From NCBI RefSeq assembly GCF_020740795.1, contig NC_067294.1, forward strand, positions 1,550,001 to 1,614,000: a stretch of 64,000 nt of DNA, written 5' to 3'. Shown piece by piece: positions 1 to 13,304 of this stretch; the first letter of the stretch is position 1; each line of letters begins with the position of its first letter. The notes below the pieces were generated by a model. The model did no database searches, was not told where the DNA came from, and was given only the letters and a program-made list of their open reading frames with translations. Source of the stretch: Apus apus (taxonomy: Eukaryota > Chordata > Aves > Apodiformes > Apodidae). The translations under genes and the position numbers were made by a program.

Positions 1-3000
1 TCTGGCTTGTTGCCACCTTGAAGACTTTGCTTAGCAGGTGACAAGATGGGAAAAGTGCTGGAGAAGTCCCTGGTGAAGCAGCACATGTTCCAACGTGTCT
101 CCAAGCACCTGGAGCACCACTCAACTAGACCATTTCAGACACTCTGGGATGCCCATCGCCTCAGACACTTAGAGGGTACCAGGTCAGTGGTTTTGCCTCC
201 CAGTGAAACCTTCTCCATGGGCTTCAAATCCCACGTTGTCCAGTTTGCAAAGGATGTCACTGAGGTCTCTGCCACTTTGCCTCCCTCACTGCTGGGGGTG
301 GCTGCACTGGGCCCCCAGGTGGCCACGAGGGGATTCCTGACCTAATTCCTAGTCAAGCTAATGGTGGACTCCAAGATCTCATCGCCAACCAGCAGAAACA
401 CAAACCTGCTCTAAGGTGAAATGGGCCAAAAGCAGTTGTGCAGGAAGGGGAGACGTGATTTCTGGGTGGGTTTGGATCCACCAGTGGCATTGGCCAAGCT
501 CAGGACCAATCTGAACTGTCCCTTTTGAGCTCTTGAGGTGTGCACATCTCCACATGAGCAGGCAGGGAAAGACTGGAGCTACATCTAGTGTGGGAAGCAG
601 AACTAGAGAAGAGCCCAACATTTAACAGCAGAAGTCCCCATTGCTTGCACAGCATCTGCAGAGAGAGGTTTTGGCTTCAGAACAACCCATCATAGTGCAA
701 CCACCAGACAGCTCAGTGCCGCATCAGATGGACTCAGCTTCATGACCACAAGATCAGATTAATCCATTTTATCATACTCTTGCAAAAGAAGATAAATCTG
801 TTTTATTCTGCAACTCCTTGCTGAATGAAGCAACTGCTCCATCATTCTGGCTGAAAATGAAATGGGCCCAACACCATCCTCTTTTTTTCTCGTGTAAGTC
901 AGAACCACTTGGTGTAACTAAGGCTGAACAGTGCTAAGAAGAACACTAAAAGAATAACATCAGAATCCAAAAGTCTGTCCTTATGTCACGACCAACACTG
1001 CGGGGACAGATGGGCACTTGAAAATACCCTTTATTTGTGATAAATTTCTAACTTCTGCTGTATGGAGCCATGAAGCATGAGCAAGATCCAAGACTCATAC
1101 TGTGAAGAACAGCTGCAAGAAGCAGAGGGAACATGCTCTCGAGATACAAATCTCTAACCAAACAAATCAATAGACCTAAACCCCAACATACTAAGCTGCA
1201 AGTCACCCCGATTCTTTATGTCCTGTTATCTTGCACATTAAATATAAATAAATACTTTTTTTTCTTGCTCTGCAGTTTCTGCTGCTGTGTGACTTTGGAG
1301 GAGCAGACTGGAAGATGTCCAACAGTTGATACATCCACAGTGTTTCCGTGGGGCCCAGTCCACAATGTGAGGAGACAGAGCAGGGCAGTGATATAGATGC
1401 TCTCACCCTCACCCCAAAGGCAGCGTGACCTTCACCTCTGGCTACACACACTGCTCATCTCCCACATCAAATCTTTCCTTTCTTTCTTTAGCACAAGCAC
1501 AGAACTTGATATAAAGTGTTTTATTTGCTGGAGAAAAAGCCCCGTTTCATACCTGCCTCCTCTCCAGCAGAGGGGACCATCAACGTGGTGGGGGACAGAC
1601 GAGCTCCTACCAACAGACCCTGTTCCAGATGGTCCATGTGGCCACGTGCATCTCCAGAACTCACTGATTAGAGTCTGATGTCTCACAGCAAAGTCCCTGT
1701 GAGCCACCAGCCCATGAATACTTCAGGAATTGCTTCCAGCTTTGGTTACTTCACCACTGGTGGAGGAGCCCCCAGCTTTGCCAGCAGGCCCATCCCAGGG
1801 CAGATTTCTTCTAATTTGAAATGTAATCCATAAAACCACTGTAAATTCTGCAAAGTGGCTCATGTCCTTTGTTTCCAGAGTTTTCACTCCCTGGAAAAGG
1901 GAATGAAAATAACGAGCAGCAAGTCAGATTGTCCTGATCCTCCAAGAACTTGGCATTTGGTGTTAATTTGAGATTATTTTCTTCAATGGATACAAAGGCT
2001 CCTTAGTGCTGTCCTGCCAGCAGCCAGCTGGCAACAACACAGATATGGACACACAGGGACAGCTCAGTGACATCATGACATGGGATGAAATCAAATAGCT
2101 CCATGTGCAGAGCATCACTTGTCTTGAAAGACTAGAACAGATGCTGAAATCTGAGCTCTTTGGGACTTTCTTATCACAGCACTTTTGTCTCAGAAAACAT
2201 GGTTTAGATCAAAAGGGTCTTGCCCACAGGTACTTGTGGAATTTGCTTAAATGGCCTTATATAAACACAAAATGTTTCAGTTGTTTATTAAACAACCCAG
2301 ACCCAAAACCAAACCACCACAGCAGAACAGCTGTCTAGCTGAAATGAGCTGAAATATTTAATTTTTGCTCCTCCTGCCTGTGACCTGTGTCCACCTGAGC
2401 TACCATCAACCATGAAGTTTCTAAGTAATTTTTGCACCTCCTGATGCCACTTCTGTGGTTTGAGTCCTCAGCCAGACCCCATCACCCAGAACAAAACCAG
2501 TTTAACCATCAATGACATCTTGGTGCCACCCTACAGCAGTTCATGACAACTAATGAGCCCGTTCCTAGGGGATGAACCCCAATGCTCCCTGCCCTGTTTT
2601 GGGGTTAAGGAGCACCAGAGTGGGTGACTGTCCCTGGGGTTGGTCTCAGTGGAGACCGTTATGCTGTTTTAGGAAAGGGTGACTGAAAAAAACCTGAAAA
2701 TGTGGATTTTCAGCTTCGTACCTGAGAAATTCTTTTCTCTCCCTTGACGCCCAGCAGCACCCTCAGAAGAGAAGGCAAGAAGAAGGAGCTGACACCAACA
2801 GTTATGTAATGCAGCTAATATTAATACATTGAGTCACAGTAATTATGTCAAAATTTCCTGTGGAGATTGTGCTTCATTTGCTTTAGGGTTGGTTTGCTGG
2901 GGTGGTTTTTTCCCCCCCTCGAAGTCCTCGCACCTCCCTTCTGAACCCGTCCGGAAACCAGCCGATCACCCCCGGCCCACCCTCAAATTGGCAAGATGCT

Positions 3001-3184
3001 AGGAGAGGCCAATTCCTCCAGAAAAGAGCCAGCCCTTCCTGTGACACGTGCCATCATCTTCCTCCTGCCTCTCCCCCCCTTGCTCCCCACGCCCCAGCAG
3101 AACCCACAGCTCTCCCAGGCTTTGCTCACCCCCGCTCTTGCAGCTATTTTTGCCGCCGCTAAATTCACAGAACTACTCGTGTGA
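1..3184. other. intergenic, no gene recognised
   Basis: I see no exon with a recognisable protein, no RNA gene and no clear interspersed repeat here. The open frames (all under 100 codons) overlap each other on both strands and look like chance frames. The stretch lies on the side where IRF1 is expected by synteny, but no residues of the IRF DNA-binding domain appear in any frame I read. Confidence 0.5.
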
Positions 3185-3253
3185 TTTTTTTTTATTTTGG
3201 GTTGGGTTTTTTTTTCATAACTTCCTCCAAGTAGGTCTTTTTTTTTTTTTTTT
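3185..3253. repeat. T-rich low-complexity tract
   Basis: Three T runs are separated by short GGGTTGGG and TCCTCCAAGTAGG inserts. It is low-complexity sequence, possibly the remnant of a poly(A) tail of an old minus-strand retroposon, but no retroposon body is recognisable beside it. Confidence 0.7.
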
Positions 3254-3273
3254 CCACCCTCAGCCCAACATTT

Positions 3274-4156
3274 TTGCTCTTCCTAGGTCACCCAGGAGGC
3301 ATGGTGCCTTGGCGTCCTGCCTATCTGCCCGGCCCACTCGCTGCGTTTCTCGTGGATGGTGCCAGCTCGTGGGTGGGTAGGAGCAGGCTGGGAGGGGGGC
3401 ACCCCACTTGTTTACTAAAAACTATCCAAAACTCTCTCTGCAGAGCAGGCTCAGCCCCCTCAGAGGTGAAAGATCAAGGATTTGGACGCTTCCCCATGGA
3501 AAAGCAGTTTTCCTGCTGGGCACACACTTTGGGGACTGAAGGCAATGCTGGGTTTGGTTCCATTTTTACACCCGATGTTGAGCCTATGTTGGGTTCCCCC
3601 CATCCTGCTGGGGACTTCATCCAGCACCTGGAGTGTGCCAAGGCTCCTAGCTGCCAAGAGCAGGTCAGGAGATGCCTTGGCAGGGGCTGGTGCAGGAGCC
3701 CATGTGCTCCACAGGCAGGAACAACATCCTGCCCACAGCCCCAGGTGGGCACGATCCAACGCACATTTTCCTGCTTCCCTACTGGGTTTGTTCCAATTTT
3801 TCAAGGATGTCAAAGCCTCACAACCCCTGTGTGTGCCCAAGTGGCTGAAACCTCCAACTCTGCAGAAACCCCTGCCTGGGCACTTCCCACACCCCCCTGC
3901 CATGCTCAGCACCAGCTCCTCTCAGAAATCTCCAGCAGCTCCCAGGGTTGCCCAGCTCCTTGCCACCTCTGCAGGCTACAGGAGACAATGGGCAACAGCT
4001 CGTCCCATGAGGTGTCTATCTGTGGCTGCTCACATATGGCATCATGCCCAAAAGCATCCAGCTCCCATTTCTCCCATTTGTTTTCCAACTGTCTGGGAAT
4101 TTCTGTGGGAATTGCACTTCACCTCAGGAACACCTGAATATCTAATTACCACTTAA
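3274..4156. other. stop-poor C-rich segment with long overlapping frames
   Basis: A plus-strand frame of 287 codons (3274-4137) overlaps a second plus-strand frame of 224 codons (3482-4156) and a minus-strand frame of 150 codons (3460-3912). Having several frames open at once argues for a composition effect (C-rich, few TA dinucleotides) rather than selection on one protein. The conceptual 287-residue product is rich in Cys, Ser, Pro and His and shows no domain, signal peptide or membrane segment that I recognise. I do not call it a gene. Confidence 0.4.
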
Positions 4157-4324
4157 TCAAGGCTTGACTCATTCTAGCAACTAAATTAAAACAACAAAGC
4201 AAAACCAAGAGTATGGAAATGTCCAGGCTGTGTGACTATCTGAGTAACCCCTGATAATTTATTTCAGCTAAATCACATGAATCAACAATTTACTGAAGGT
4301 CATGGGGGGAACTACTCTGGATCA

Positions 4325-4388
4325 TTGATGGTTGAAGTCAGTGATCTTTAAGGTCTTTTCCAACCAAGGTAATTCTGTGATTCTCTGA
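4325..4388 (+). repeat. CR1 LINE 3' end fragment
   Basis: The text GTGATCTTTAAGGTC, then TTTTCCAACC and ATTCTGTGATTCTCTGA is the degenerate 3' terminus of an avian CR1 element in sense orientation. Only the last 60 or so bases can be recognised. Confidence 0.7.
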
Positions 4389-7300
4389 TCATGAGGCACC
4401 ACGATGCAAGGCTTACAGCAGAAGATTAGGATCAGGAAACCCACCAGTATCTGCTTTCCCTCTCTATTCTGTACTTCCATCATCTAAAAAGCAGGAATTC
4501 CTGTTTCATTCCTGGTTGTGGGGCTCAGATGAGAAGATATGAAGGCACAGAAGGCTGAGCCACACAGACCAGCTGGTGCCCTGGGAAGTGCTGAGCTGGG
4601 TTCAGGATTTCACTGCAGGCAAAGCAGGGGCCACAGTGGGCAGGAGATTATCACCAAACCAGGGGAGGGAAGAGCTCTGGAAACAGATGAGACACTGCCA
4701 AAAGCTATGGCTGAGGACCCTGGAAGGTGTCCTGACTGAATATCCAAAATGATTATAAAGCTGCTAGAGATCCCTGAAGGCAAGGCTGCATTTCCCCCTC
4801 ACTGGCAGTTGCTCTTACTCGGGCCACTTCTTCCTATTGCTGGAGCCTGGGACAGGAAAAGACACTCCACATGGCAGCTGGAAGGGTTATTGCAGGGCTA
4901 AAACAGTCAGACTACAATAAAACTCAATTATATAAATAATTCCAGGAAGTATTGGCTGCAACACAGCTCCAAAACCAAACTGCTAGCTGGATTTGTTAAA
5001 TACTCATCATTAACTCAAATATATCTCCATCAGCAACTTATTATGCTGTAGAGCAGGATGGTTCAGATTTTTATGAGTGCATTTTCTAATACCTGGACAT
5101 CAGGCAGCTCTGTGTCCCCAGCCCAGCAGTCAGTACTCTGACTGCTATTAGGCTGCAATTAGCAGGGCACAAAGCACTCTGCCCACTTCACTGGGTAAGG
5201 ATGAGGATGAGCCAAACCTTTTCTCTCCATCTGTTTTTCTTTTAGCAGAAAAATGGAGTTTTTGATAAAACTGTCTGCTTGCAGCCATGATCTGCTTTGA
5301 GAGGAAGTTCCCTCAGAGATGCTTTCATTTGTCAGTGGGTTAAATGGTAACTCAGCCTCTCCCATCCCTGTGGCCACAGCGGGGCTGGCGTGACCCTGGC
5401 AGTGAGGGGCTCTGCTGACCCCCTGCTATTTCCCACTCACTTTCTGCCCTGTGTCTGTGGTTACACTGAAGTTGGACAGGATTTGATTACCTACTTGGCC
5501 AGTGCTAATGACAGCAGGAATCCATGACCAGCAGCAGCAACCCCAGGCCCAGCACCTCACCCACCTCCCACCAGCTCTCCCTGCTTCCATCTGCTCATCA
5601 GCTTCAAACCAAAGCAGAACACCACTTAATCCCTGCCCTCCTTTCCTCCCCCCTTTTTTCTTTTTCTCCTTTCCCTAGCAGGGTGTTTCATCCAAGATCA
5701 ACAGCCAGAAGGACAGTTTCTGCTACCAGGGCCCTAGTGATGGGGGCTCTCTCTGCACCACGATGCAGTCTCACCTCAGAAGCACCAAAAGAAACCAGAC
5801 ACCTTCAGAAATGTGTCTCCAAATCAAACATGTCAACGTGACTAGCCCTGACAAACAAAGAAACTCCCTTGGAAGCTGCAGTCCTTCCTGCTCAAGGCTA
5901 TAATACACTCGTGCTCTTGGGCCCACCTTCATTGGGCTCAAAATAGCCAGAAAGTCCCCAGCTGACCTCAGCCAACATTGGTGCCCACCCAGCTCCTGTG
6001 ATGGGGCCACATGGCACATTGGGAAGGCAAAACCCATCCTAGGACACATACAGGGTCAGAAAGGTGGCTGAGAGGCCTGTCAGGTCAGCCAGCCTTCCAG
6101 GAGGGGGTCTAGCAAGCCTGGCCCTGCTTGTCCAGCTGTCTCCGTTTGGATGGAGACCTGGATGCTCCAGTCCAGCATAAATGGTGTCTACAGGAAAGGA
6201 GGGCAGGAGAAGAAAGGGGACAGGGCAACGGGGCACAGCACTGCCTTGACATGAAGGAGACCCAAGACCAGGGCTGCAACAGCTCAGGGCATGCAGGAGC
6301 TGAAGACACAACTCCCAGTCCAAAAGCTTATCCATATTCCAGCTGTATGACTTAAATAAAAAAGTAGTGTCAGCCACCAGGGATCATCTTCTTTTCCTCA
6401 TCATGTTTGTGAGACAACAGAACAGGCATTATCAAGCATGTTTGCTGACTAATTAGAGAAAATTCATATCATTGAACACCCATACAGGCTTTTCCATCCC
6501 TTTCCATCCCTTGCTCCGTGTGTGCTCCCAGTTTTAAACAAAGAGCAGACAAGATGAATTAGAGGGGGAGATGCACTTCAACAAATAGATATGCTCCTCT
6601 TTTTTTTTGGTCTAAAACTGGATTCTGTTTATACTGGCTCAGTGACAGCATCCTCCATTCTTTGCAAACACACCAAACAAACCCTGAGCTAATGACGCGA
6701 TTCCCGCAATCAAGGTCACGGGCCTGGCTCTGCTGGAGCCTGGAGCTCACTGTTATACCCAGGGTGGAACTCAAAACCTCATCTAGAATGGGCTAAGTAT
6801 CAAAAATCTGAATAATTTGCTTAACAGGAGGAAAAAGCACTTAGGGAAAGCTTTTCTTGCAGAAGAAAGGAGGAAAGCTGGAAAGCCGATGGATCCTCTG
6901 GAGGAGGCTGCAGGGGAAGCCCAGACAAAAGGACGTGGCAAAGCTCCTCCCCACCTGGGTGCAACCAGGTTTTGCTCCATCCCCTTTGGGGCTGCACCCA
7001 GTTAGGAAGGAGGGTAGGTCAGAGAGAGAAAGGCTGGCTCATTTGCTGTCTGCAAATTTAAAAAAAAAAAACAAAAAGTAATTTCTCGGGTGAGAAACTC
7101 CCCTGGGGCATCAGTGCCTTAAAATAGCAGCCGGCAGTCAGGGAACTTCTCTCCAAACAAGGAACCCAGCGTAACAGGAGGATTCAGGATGGGCTGCTGA
7201 CACAGGAAAAACTGCTTGAGCTCCTCAGTCACCAGTTTGCTTGACACAGAAGCAAAAAGACAGTGGGTTCGAACCTCACAGAGAACACAACCCTACAGAA

Positions 7301-10015
7301 CTGGCAAAGCTGAAGCTCCTGCAGCTTCTTCAAAGGTGAGAACGTGGTCTTCTGCTCCTGGAGCCATGTTTGAGTATGTGCGTGGGAGCTGTGGGATAGT
7401 CCCACTCTGCAGAGACCGTGCAGGCAGCAGAGAGGTCATGAGATGGTGAGTGTGGTGCTGCTGACCCTCCTCCTGGAGGCAAGAGCCAACATTTGCTCTG
7501 CCCCCCGCAGGAGACTTTTGTCACGAGGAATAACAAGGGAACCCAGGTGATCTGAGTCACCTCCACTGCCTCATCATTCAGGGAAAAACCCAGCTTGTTT
7601 TTCATTGCTGTAAGAAGCAGAAAAGATAAGCAGAAGAAAAAAAAAAGCCACAGGGAATCCCTCACACGTTTCTTACGGTCCTCACTGTAGTTCACATCCT
7701 TACTGCACTTCAGCTGTTGGAACTAGTAAAACCAAGTACAGCTGCAGGGTATGTTCACACATCTGGATGGGCAGTAACACAGCACTGTTAGAACAGGCTG
7801 CATTTTATCTGCAGACCAGCTCCTAGCCCTCCAAATGATCCAGATGGAGATGCAGGAGCATCCCCTGCGAGCACACCCCAGGGACCAGGGCCTGGAGCAG
7901 CTGCCACCTGCACCTGCAGCACCCTCTGCACAGCTCCAGCTGGTTTAATTGGCAGTGGACACTTGATATCAATTAAAGCTCTTTTTGAGACAGCTCTTCT
8001 AGAGCACCTTCATGTGCTGAGGGACCTCCTACATGTTGTTATCACTGGCTTGTCACACACTACTCTTCTATTAACCACAATACTTGTGCAGAGGAAGATG
8101 ATGCAACAGCTGCATGGGAAGTGTCAGCTCTTTTGTACAAAACTGTTCATTGTTTCAGAAGAGAGACCTGCAAAGTGGAAGGGTCACTGCCATGTGTACT
8201 GCCTGCCTCAAGAAGGCTTTTGGCCCATCACTTCTTTCCTGAAAGGGAGGCAAAAATATCCAGATGCAAAATTTGTGCACATTGGTGAAGGGATGAAATG
8301 GAGCAGGACTGTCCCTGACCCATGCTCCTCCCCTGCACCTGCTCTGACTTCTTCTGGGGGCTGAACTCCAAGGGTTGAGCAGATAAAACAATCCTGGTTT
8401 TTTTATCTAATCTCTTCTTGCTGCTTTATCTCAGCACTGACACATGTTGGTTCCCCTCTCTGGGCAGGAGCAGCAGCCAGGGTGCTGCCCAGGGGCAGCC
8501 AGGGCTGGGAGAGCCTGTCCAGCCTCCACTGCAGCTGGGGCACCCAGGTGGCATCACTCTTCCTGGGAAAGGGTCACGCCGGGGAACTCTGACCCATGCA
8601 ACCAACACACATGGAACAGAAACATCAGCCTGTTTTATGTAGCTTGCAGCCACCCTTCTCCCCCTAGGGGCATAACATCAGGTCAGCTTCATCAGTTCCA
8701 GCCATCTCCATCCTCACAAACCCCACAGGAGCCTGCTGCATCCAGGCACACCCTACCTCATCAGAGACAGCACTCAAACCACAACAACACTGGTAAAAAC
8801 AGATGGGGGTGATAAATAGCCACTTAGGAATGCGCATTAAAAGCAGGTGGGTAAGATAATACTGAATCACTAGGAGCAAAATTATCATTGCTAACTAAGA
8901 CATCAGGGCTGGGCTGCCTGGCTGGTGGCAGCGGTGTCACCTGACAGTGGTGTCACCTGGCAAGGCCATTCCCTGGGCAGCAGAAAGAAGCATGTTGAGG
9001 AGGACAGTTGTGGCCATGATGTTCAGCAGGGTGGCAACATAACCCTTCCACTGCACGGCCTCTCTGGGAGCCAGGACCCTTCCCTGCCCTCTGGGAATCA
9101 TTAACTCTACAGCCAAACGTCTGCGCAGACAGCAGCAGGGGAAACGGAGGCTGACACATCTCGGTTTGCTCCAGATTGAAACTCATTCCTGTTTTCAGAC
9201 TTCTAGTGGGCTCTCACTCTCAAAAGTGAAATTGTGTGGTTGCCCATCACCCAACAGCCGTGTAATAACTCCTAATACATGCAAAAATCTCAGTGAGCAG
9301 GTTCAGCCACAGAGACCAGGCTGGGGGTGCTCGTGGCCACCCCAGGCACCCGCAGGACCCGCTGGCAGCCACACGTTCCTGTGGCATCTCCCTGGGTTTA
9401 GCTCCAGACACACACAAGGATGGCTGCAGGCTGATTAGTTAAGGACTTCAACATCATGTTAAAACCAATTTCACTCTGCCAGAAAGCCACACCAAGACAG
9501 TTGGGTGCTTCCCCATCAGCCTCTATAATGACAGGGGGGTAATTAGCAGGCTGGCTGTGCCCGCAGGCTGGTGACAGGCAGGACCATGCAGCCTGTCCCC
9601 CCACCCAGCATCATGGCTCTGCAGGACTGGGGCAGGGGGAAACCCAGCACCTGTGCAGCCTTCGTTCCCAAGGCTCCCAGCCTGCACTTCCCAGGAAGAA
9701 GCAATGCCACCTTTGAAGGAACACCATGGGATGCAGAGGTCACTGCACCTCAGTAATCCTGCAGGCAAGTGCTTTAGGAGGCCAGAACACAGCTAATGCT
9801 TTTCAGCAGGTATTGTGGGAAACCCAGGGAAAAGAAAGCACAGGCTCAAAGTTTGTCACCTCTGGATTTCCCCATTCTGCACCTTCCACCACCAGACAAG
9901 ACAAAGGCAGAAAAAAGCTGTTTGATCTGCAGAGCCAAGAGCAGACAAAGCTGCTGCATCACATCCAGGTCAGGGCAGATGCCTCTGATGCACATGCCAG
10001 CACTGCCCTTAACAC

Positions 10016-10059
10016 ACCACCCCACAGCCCTACACACACCATCCCACAGCCCTACACAC
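10016..10059. repeat. tandem duplication, 22-bp unit x2
   Basis: Two adjacent 22-base units (10016-10037 and 10038-10059) of the form ACCAYCCCACAGCCCTACAC differ at one base. It is a recent small tandem duplication. Confidence 0.85.
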
Positions 10060-11305
10060 ATCACTGCCTCATGAGAATCTGGGTTGCAGACCATCCCTTT
10101 CCTGTAAGAGCAGCAGAACTGGTTTTGCAGCCCTTGGCTCACTGATGGAAAACAAGATGCTTGTAAGGGACAGTAAGTGAGCTTCATTCAGCTTAATCCC
10201 TGGGTTTATTAGTTTTTACACCAGATGAACAGCATTTATCTTGTGCAATTAGTGTAGAACCTTCTTCAGTAGGGTTCCCTTAAACAAGAGCATCTTACCC
10301 AGGAAACCACAGCCTTCACTCCCAACAGCTGGTAGAGTGAAAGGACAGGGGAGAAGATGCCCTGAGGCTTGTCACCATGACCACGAAGGTCCATAAAGCC
10401 ATACAAGGTGTTTCTCTTTCTCTGGGGACACAGTCTCAGCTGGGAAAGACTTATTTGGGCTCTTAAACTCAGCAGCATAAGGATGGGTGGTGGACACGTT
10501 TTGCTAAATCAAACGCAAAGGCTCTCCAAGGCAGAGAGGACTGACCCTCCAAAGTCACTCAGCACTTTTCCTAGCAGCGAAATTGCCCCTGAGGTGAGGA
10601 CACCCCCCAGATTTGCCCTTCACAGCAAAGAAAACAGCTACAAACATTATGCTAAACAAATGCGTGAGGAAACTCCTGGTGGGGAAAAACTAAAGCACAA
10701 CCCATATTGGGGGTGTAATGATACAAGGCCCACAAAAAAACCCACCCTAAAGCAAATCACCACAGACCTGAAGACTTGCCAGTCACTTCCCAGCCCCAGG
10801 AAGAGCACAAACTCCTCTGTGGCCACACGAGAATGGCTGTGCTGGAGGAGGAATAGATCATGTATTGATGAATGAGTGGAGATTGACAGGCTTGTTAGCA
10901 GAGCACGTTCATGTGCCCATGAGTGCAGCTTCTGTGCTGCACAACGTCCCCTGAGTTGTAAAAGTTCTGAGTCATGACACATTCATCTCAGAGTGGTGAC
11001 TGGATCACATCTCTGTAAATAGAGCTTCCTTTGCATGGTCTCAGGTATCGACCTGATCCCACAAAGGCAGGACAAGGCTCTGCTCCCCTGGACCTCTGCA
11101 CACCAGGGCCTGGGCAGCAGTGAGGGCCTGGCTGGGGACAGCACAGGGATGAACTGGAGGGATTTGCATTAATCCACTGAAGAATGACAGCAGGGTGAGT
11201 GCATCTGAGATAGAGAACCTGCCCTTCCCTTCCTCAACCACCCTGTGCCAGAGAGGGCATACAGCACTTGACATCTTATCTTCAATCAAACCAGACCTGA
11301 CCCTT

Positions 11306-11375
11306 TTCTGCAAACTCCTTTCTCCATCTCTGTTCTACAAACCCCTCTTCTCCATCCCTCTTCTGCAAACAAACC
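11306..11375. repeat. imperfect tandem repeat, 27-28 bp unit
   Basis: Pyrimidine-rich units beginning TTCTGCAAAC or TTCTACAAAC recur at 11306, 11333 and 11361, giving two full units and one partial unit. Confidence 0.75.
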
Positions 11376-12620
11376 CCCCGTCAGGTTTCCTGCCCCCTCC
11401 CAGGAAGCAGAGCTCTGTCTGCAGTCAGTGTCCAGCCATTTCCCCACTATGCTCCACACTGAAAAGCCTGGAGAACTTCACAAAATGAGTGTATTTGCTT
11501 TTTTTCCCAAGCTCCTGGAGCTGGGCAGGCCCTGGGGCTGTGCTTGGCAGCTCTCCATGGCTGCTGTGCAGAGATAAGTGCAGCTGCTGCAGCAGCTGAG
11601 ACGGGACAGGAAAGGGTGGGATGGGTGTCACCTCAAGAAGAGCTGTGACAAACGTGTCAGGAGACTGAAGCTCCTGACACACTCATGCTGAAATGGCAGC
11701 CACAGGTCCCCTGGGCCACCAAGGAAAGGACACCCAGCAGAGCTGCCGGGCGCACATCACAGGTCCCAGGGTGGCCCAGCTCCAAAATCCGGTGTGTTTT
11801 CCTGCTTTTCTACCTCTCTCCCTCCAGCCATGCTGCAGCCCCTGGAAAAGCTCTTTGCTGTCAACCCATAGACACGTACTTGACCTCTAGCCCTGGGGAT
11901 AAACTCAACGTGGGGAGGAAGCCAAAGGTTTCTGTGCAAAGGTCCCAGGACAACTAAGGAGATGTGGCTCCCAGCCTGCACCTCAAAGCCACTGCTGGAA
12001 GCTGACTTTGGCTTCCAGAGGGAAAAGAAAATAAAATAGGCTGAAACAAAAGAAAACCCTGGCCAGGCTTTCTGATCCGGGAGGTTTGGGCCTCAAGAGT
12101 AAGAAAGTCAGCGTGGGCATGAGCTTGGCAAGAGCTGTGGGAGGCTGGCAGACATCCCCTGCCTGTTAGATAGCCCAGCTGCTGCGTGCAGCAACTACTG
12201 GGATTAAGTCAGGACAGAAACTCTGCAGAGGAAGAGTGACAACTTCAAGCTGCACTTTCAGCAGGCCAGAGAAAAGAAGATGAGGAAAATGAAGCGCAGA
12301 GAGGGGCAAAGAGACTGGCAGTAAAACACACTCTTCCAAGTGCTGAAGGCAAAGCTCTGGTGCAGGGTTTTGGTCACAGATGAGGGAAACTGAACTCAGG
12401 GGGTTCATTTCTTCCTGACAGCTCTGACAGGACCAGCAGCTCACTACCCTCAACCTGAGATGCTCCTCCAAGACCCCTCAGAGCTGCTGATCTTCTCCCA
12501 GGGCTCCTCCCTGGATCTGGAACCTCTTCAGAGTGCCCGAGTCCCCCCCCAAGAAGCAAGTTTTGGGGTCTCCTAGCTGAGCCCCTCCTCCTGATGCAGA
12601 TGTGGAGGGTACCCTGGAGC

Positions 12621-12665
12621 CACAGAATCATTGAATAGTTTGGGTTGGAAGGGGCTTGAAGCATC
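12621..12665 (-). repeat. CR1 LINE 3' end fragment
   Basis: The text CACAGAATCATTGAATAG followed by TTTGGGTTGGAAGGGG is the reverse complement of the CR1 3' terminus. Only about 45 bases remain. Confidence 0.7.
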
Positions 12666-13065
12666 AGATGATGGTGGCTGTATCCAAGGTCTGAGACCAC
12701 ATGGACTGCTGGATCCCAGGGCCTCCCTGCTTGCACTTTGAGGAGACTTTCCCACCAGAGCTGGCTCCAGTAACCACACTGGGGGAAGGAAAGAGAAGGC
12801 AGGAGGGAAGAGCACACAGCACTTGGTTCAAATCACCTCCCAAGCAATACTGATCTTCACCATGGCTGTTTCTCATTGCTGTGGACAGCCCACTGTGCTA
12901 ACTCATCTGGAGAGGACATTCCCCACAGCTGTGGCCGGGAGGGATGGTTGGGACACCAGGACAGCCCCTGTGAGCCACCAGGGACCCACCAACACGTGCA
13001 ACAACTTGCCAAGAGCGTGGTGATCCAAGCAGAAAGATGGAGCCCAGCGAGGGATGCAGGACCGG

Positions 13066-13128
13066 CATGGCTGGACTCGGAAGATCTTAAAGTCTTTTCC
13101 AACACAAACGATTCTGTGATTCTTTGAC
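13066..13128 (+). repeat. CR1 LINE 3' end fragment
   Basis: The text GATCTTAAAGTCTTTTCCAA followed by ACGATTCTGTGATTCTTTG matches the CR1 sense 3' terminus, with its terminal octamer-like repeat. It abuts the left side of a CpG-rich segment. Confidence 0.7.
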
Positions 13129-13304
13129 CAGGACAGCCCCAGGGCTCCCACCCAGCCTGCTGTGGGGCAGCACCCAGGGCCACCCGCCCTTCTCGCGGCT
13201 GCCACTGCCCTCTGCAGTCCCCAGAGGAAGAAGCAGCTCGTCACCCGCCCTCTCCTTCCAACCTCACCCTCTCCTTCCATCCTCACCTCACACCACCTTC
13301 CCTA

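Larger units (their letters stand above)
4389..12620. other. intergenic, no gene recognised
   Basis: About 8 kb without a recognisable exon. The longest plus-strand frames (8444-8812, 7963-8364, 10408-10875) are of a length expected by chance and have no homologue I recognise. The segment holds two small tandem repeats (10016-10059 and 11306-11375) and otherwise unique sequence. Unrecognised lncRNA exons or enhancers cannot be excluded by eye. Confidence 0.45.

Noticed and set aside
7260-7280. tRNA-like B box (GGTTCGAACCT)
   Set aside because: No A box at the right distance upstream and no cloverleaf pairing can be made, so this is not a tRNA gene.
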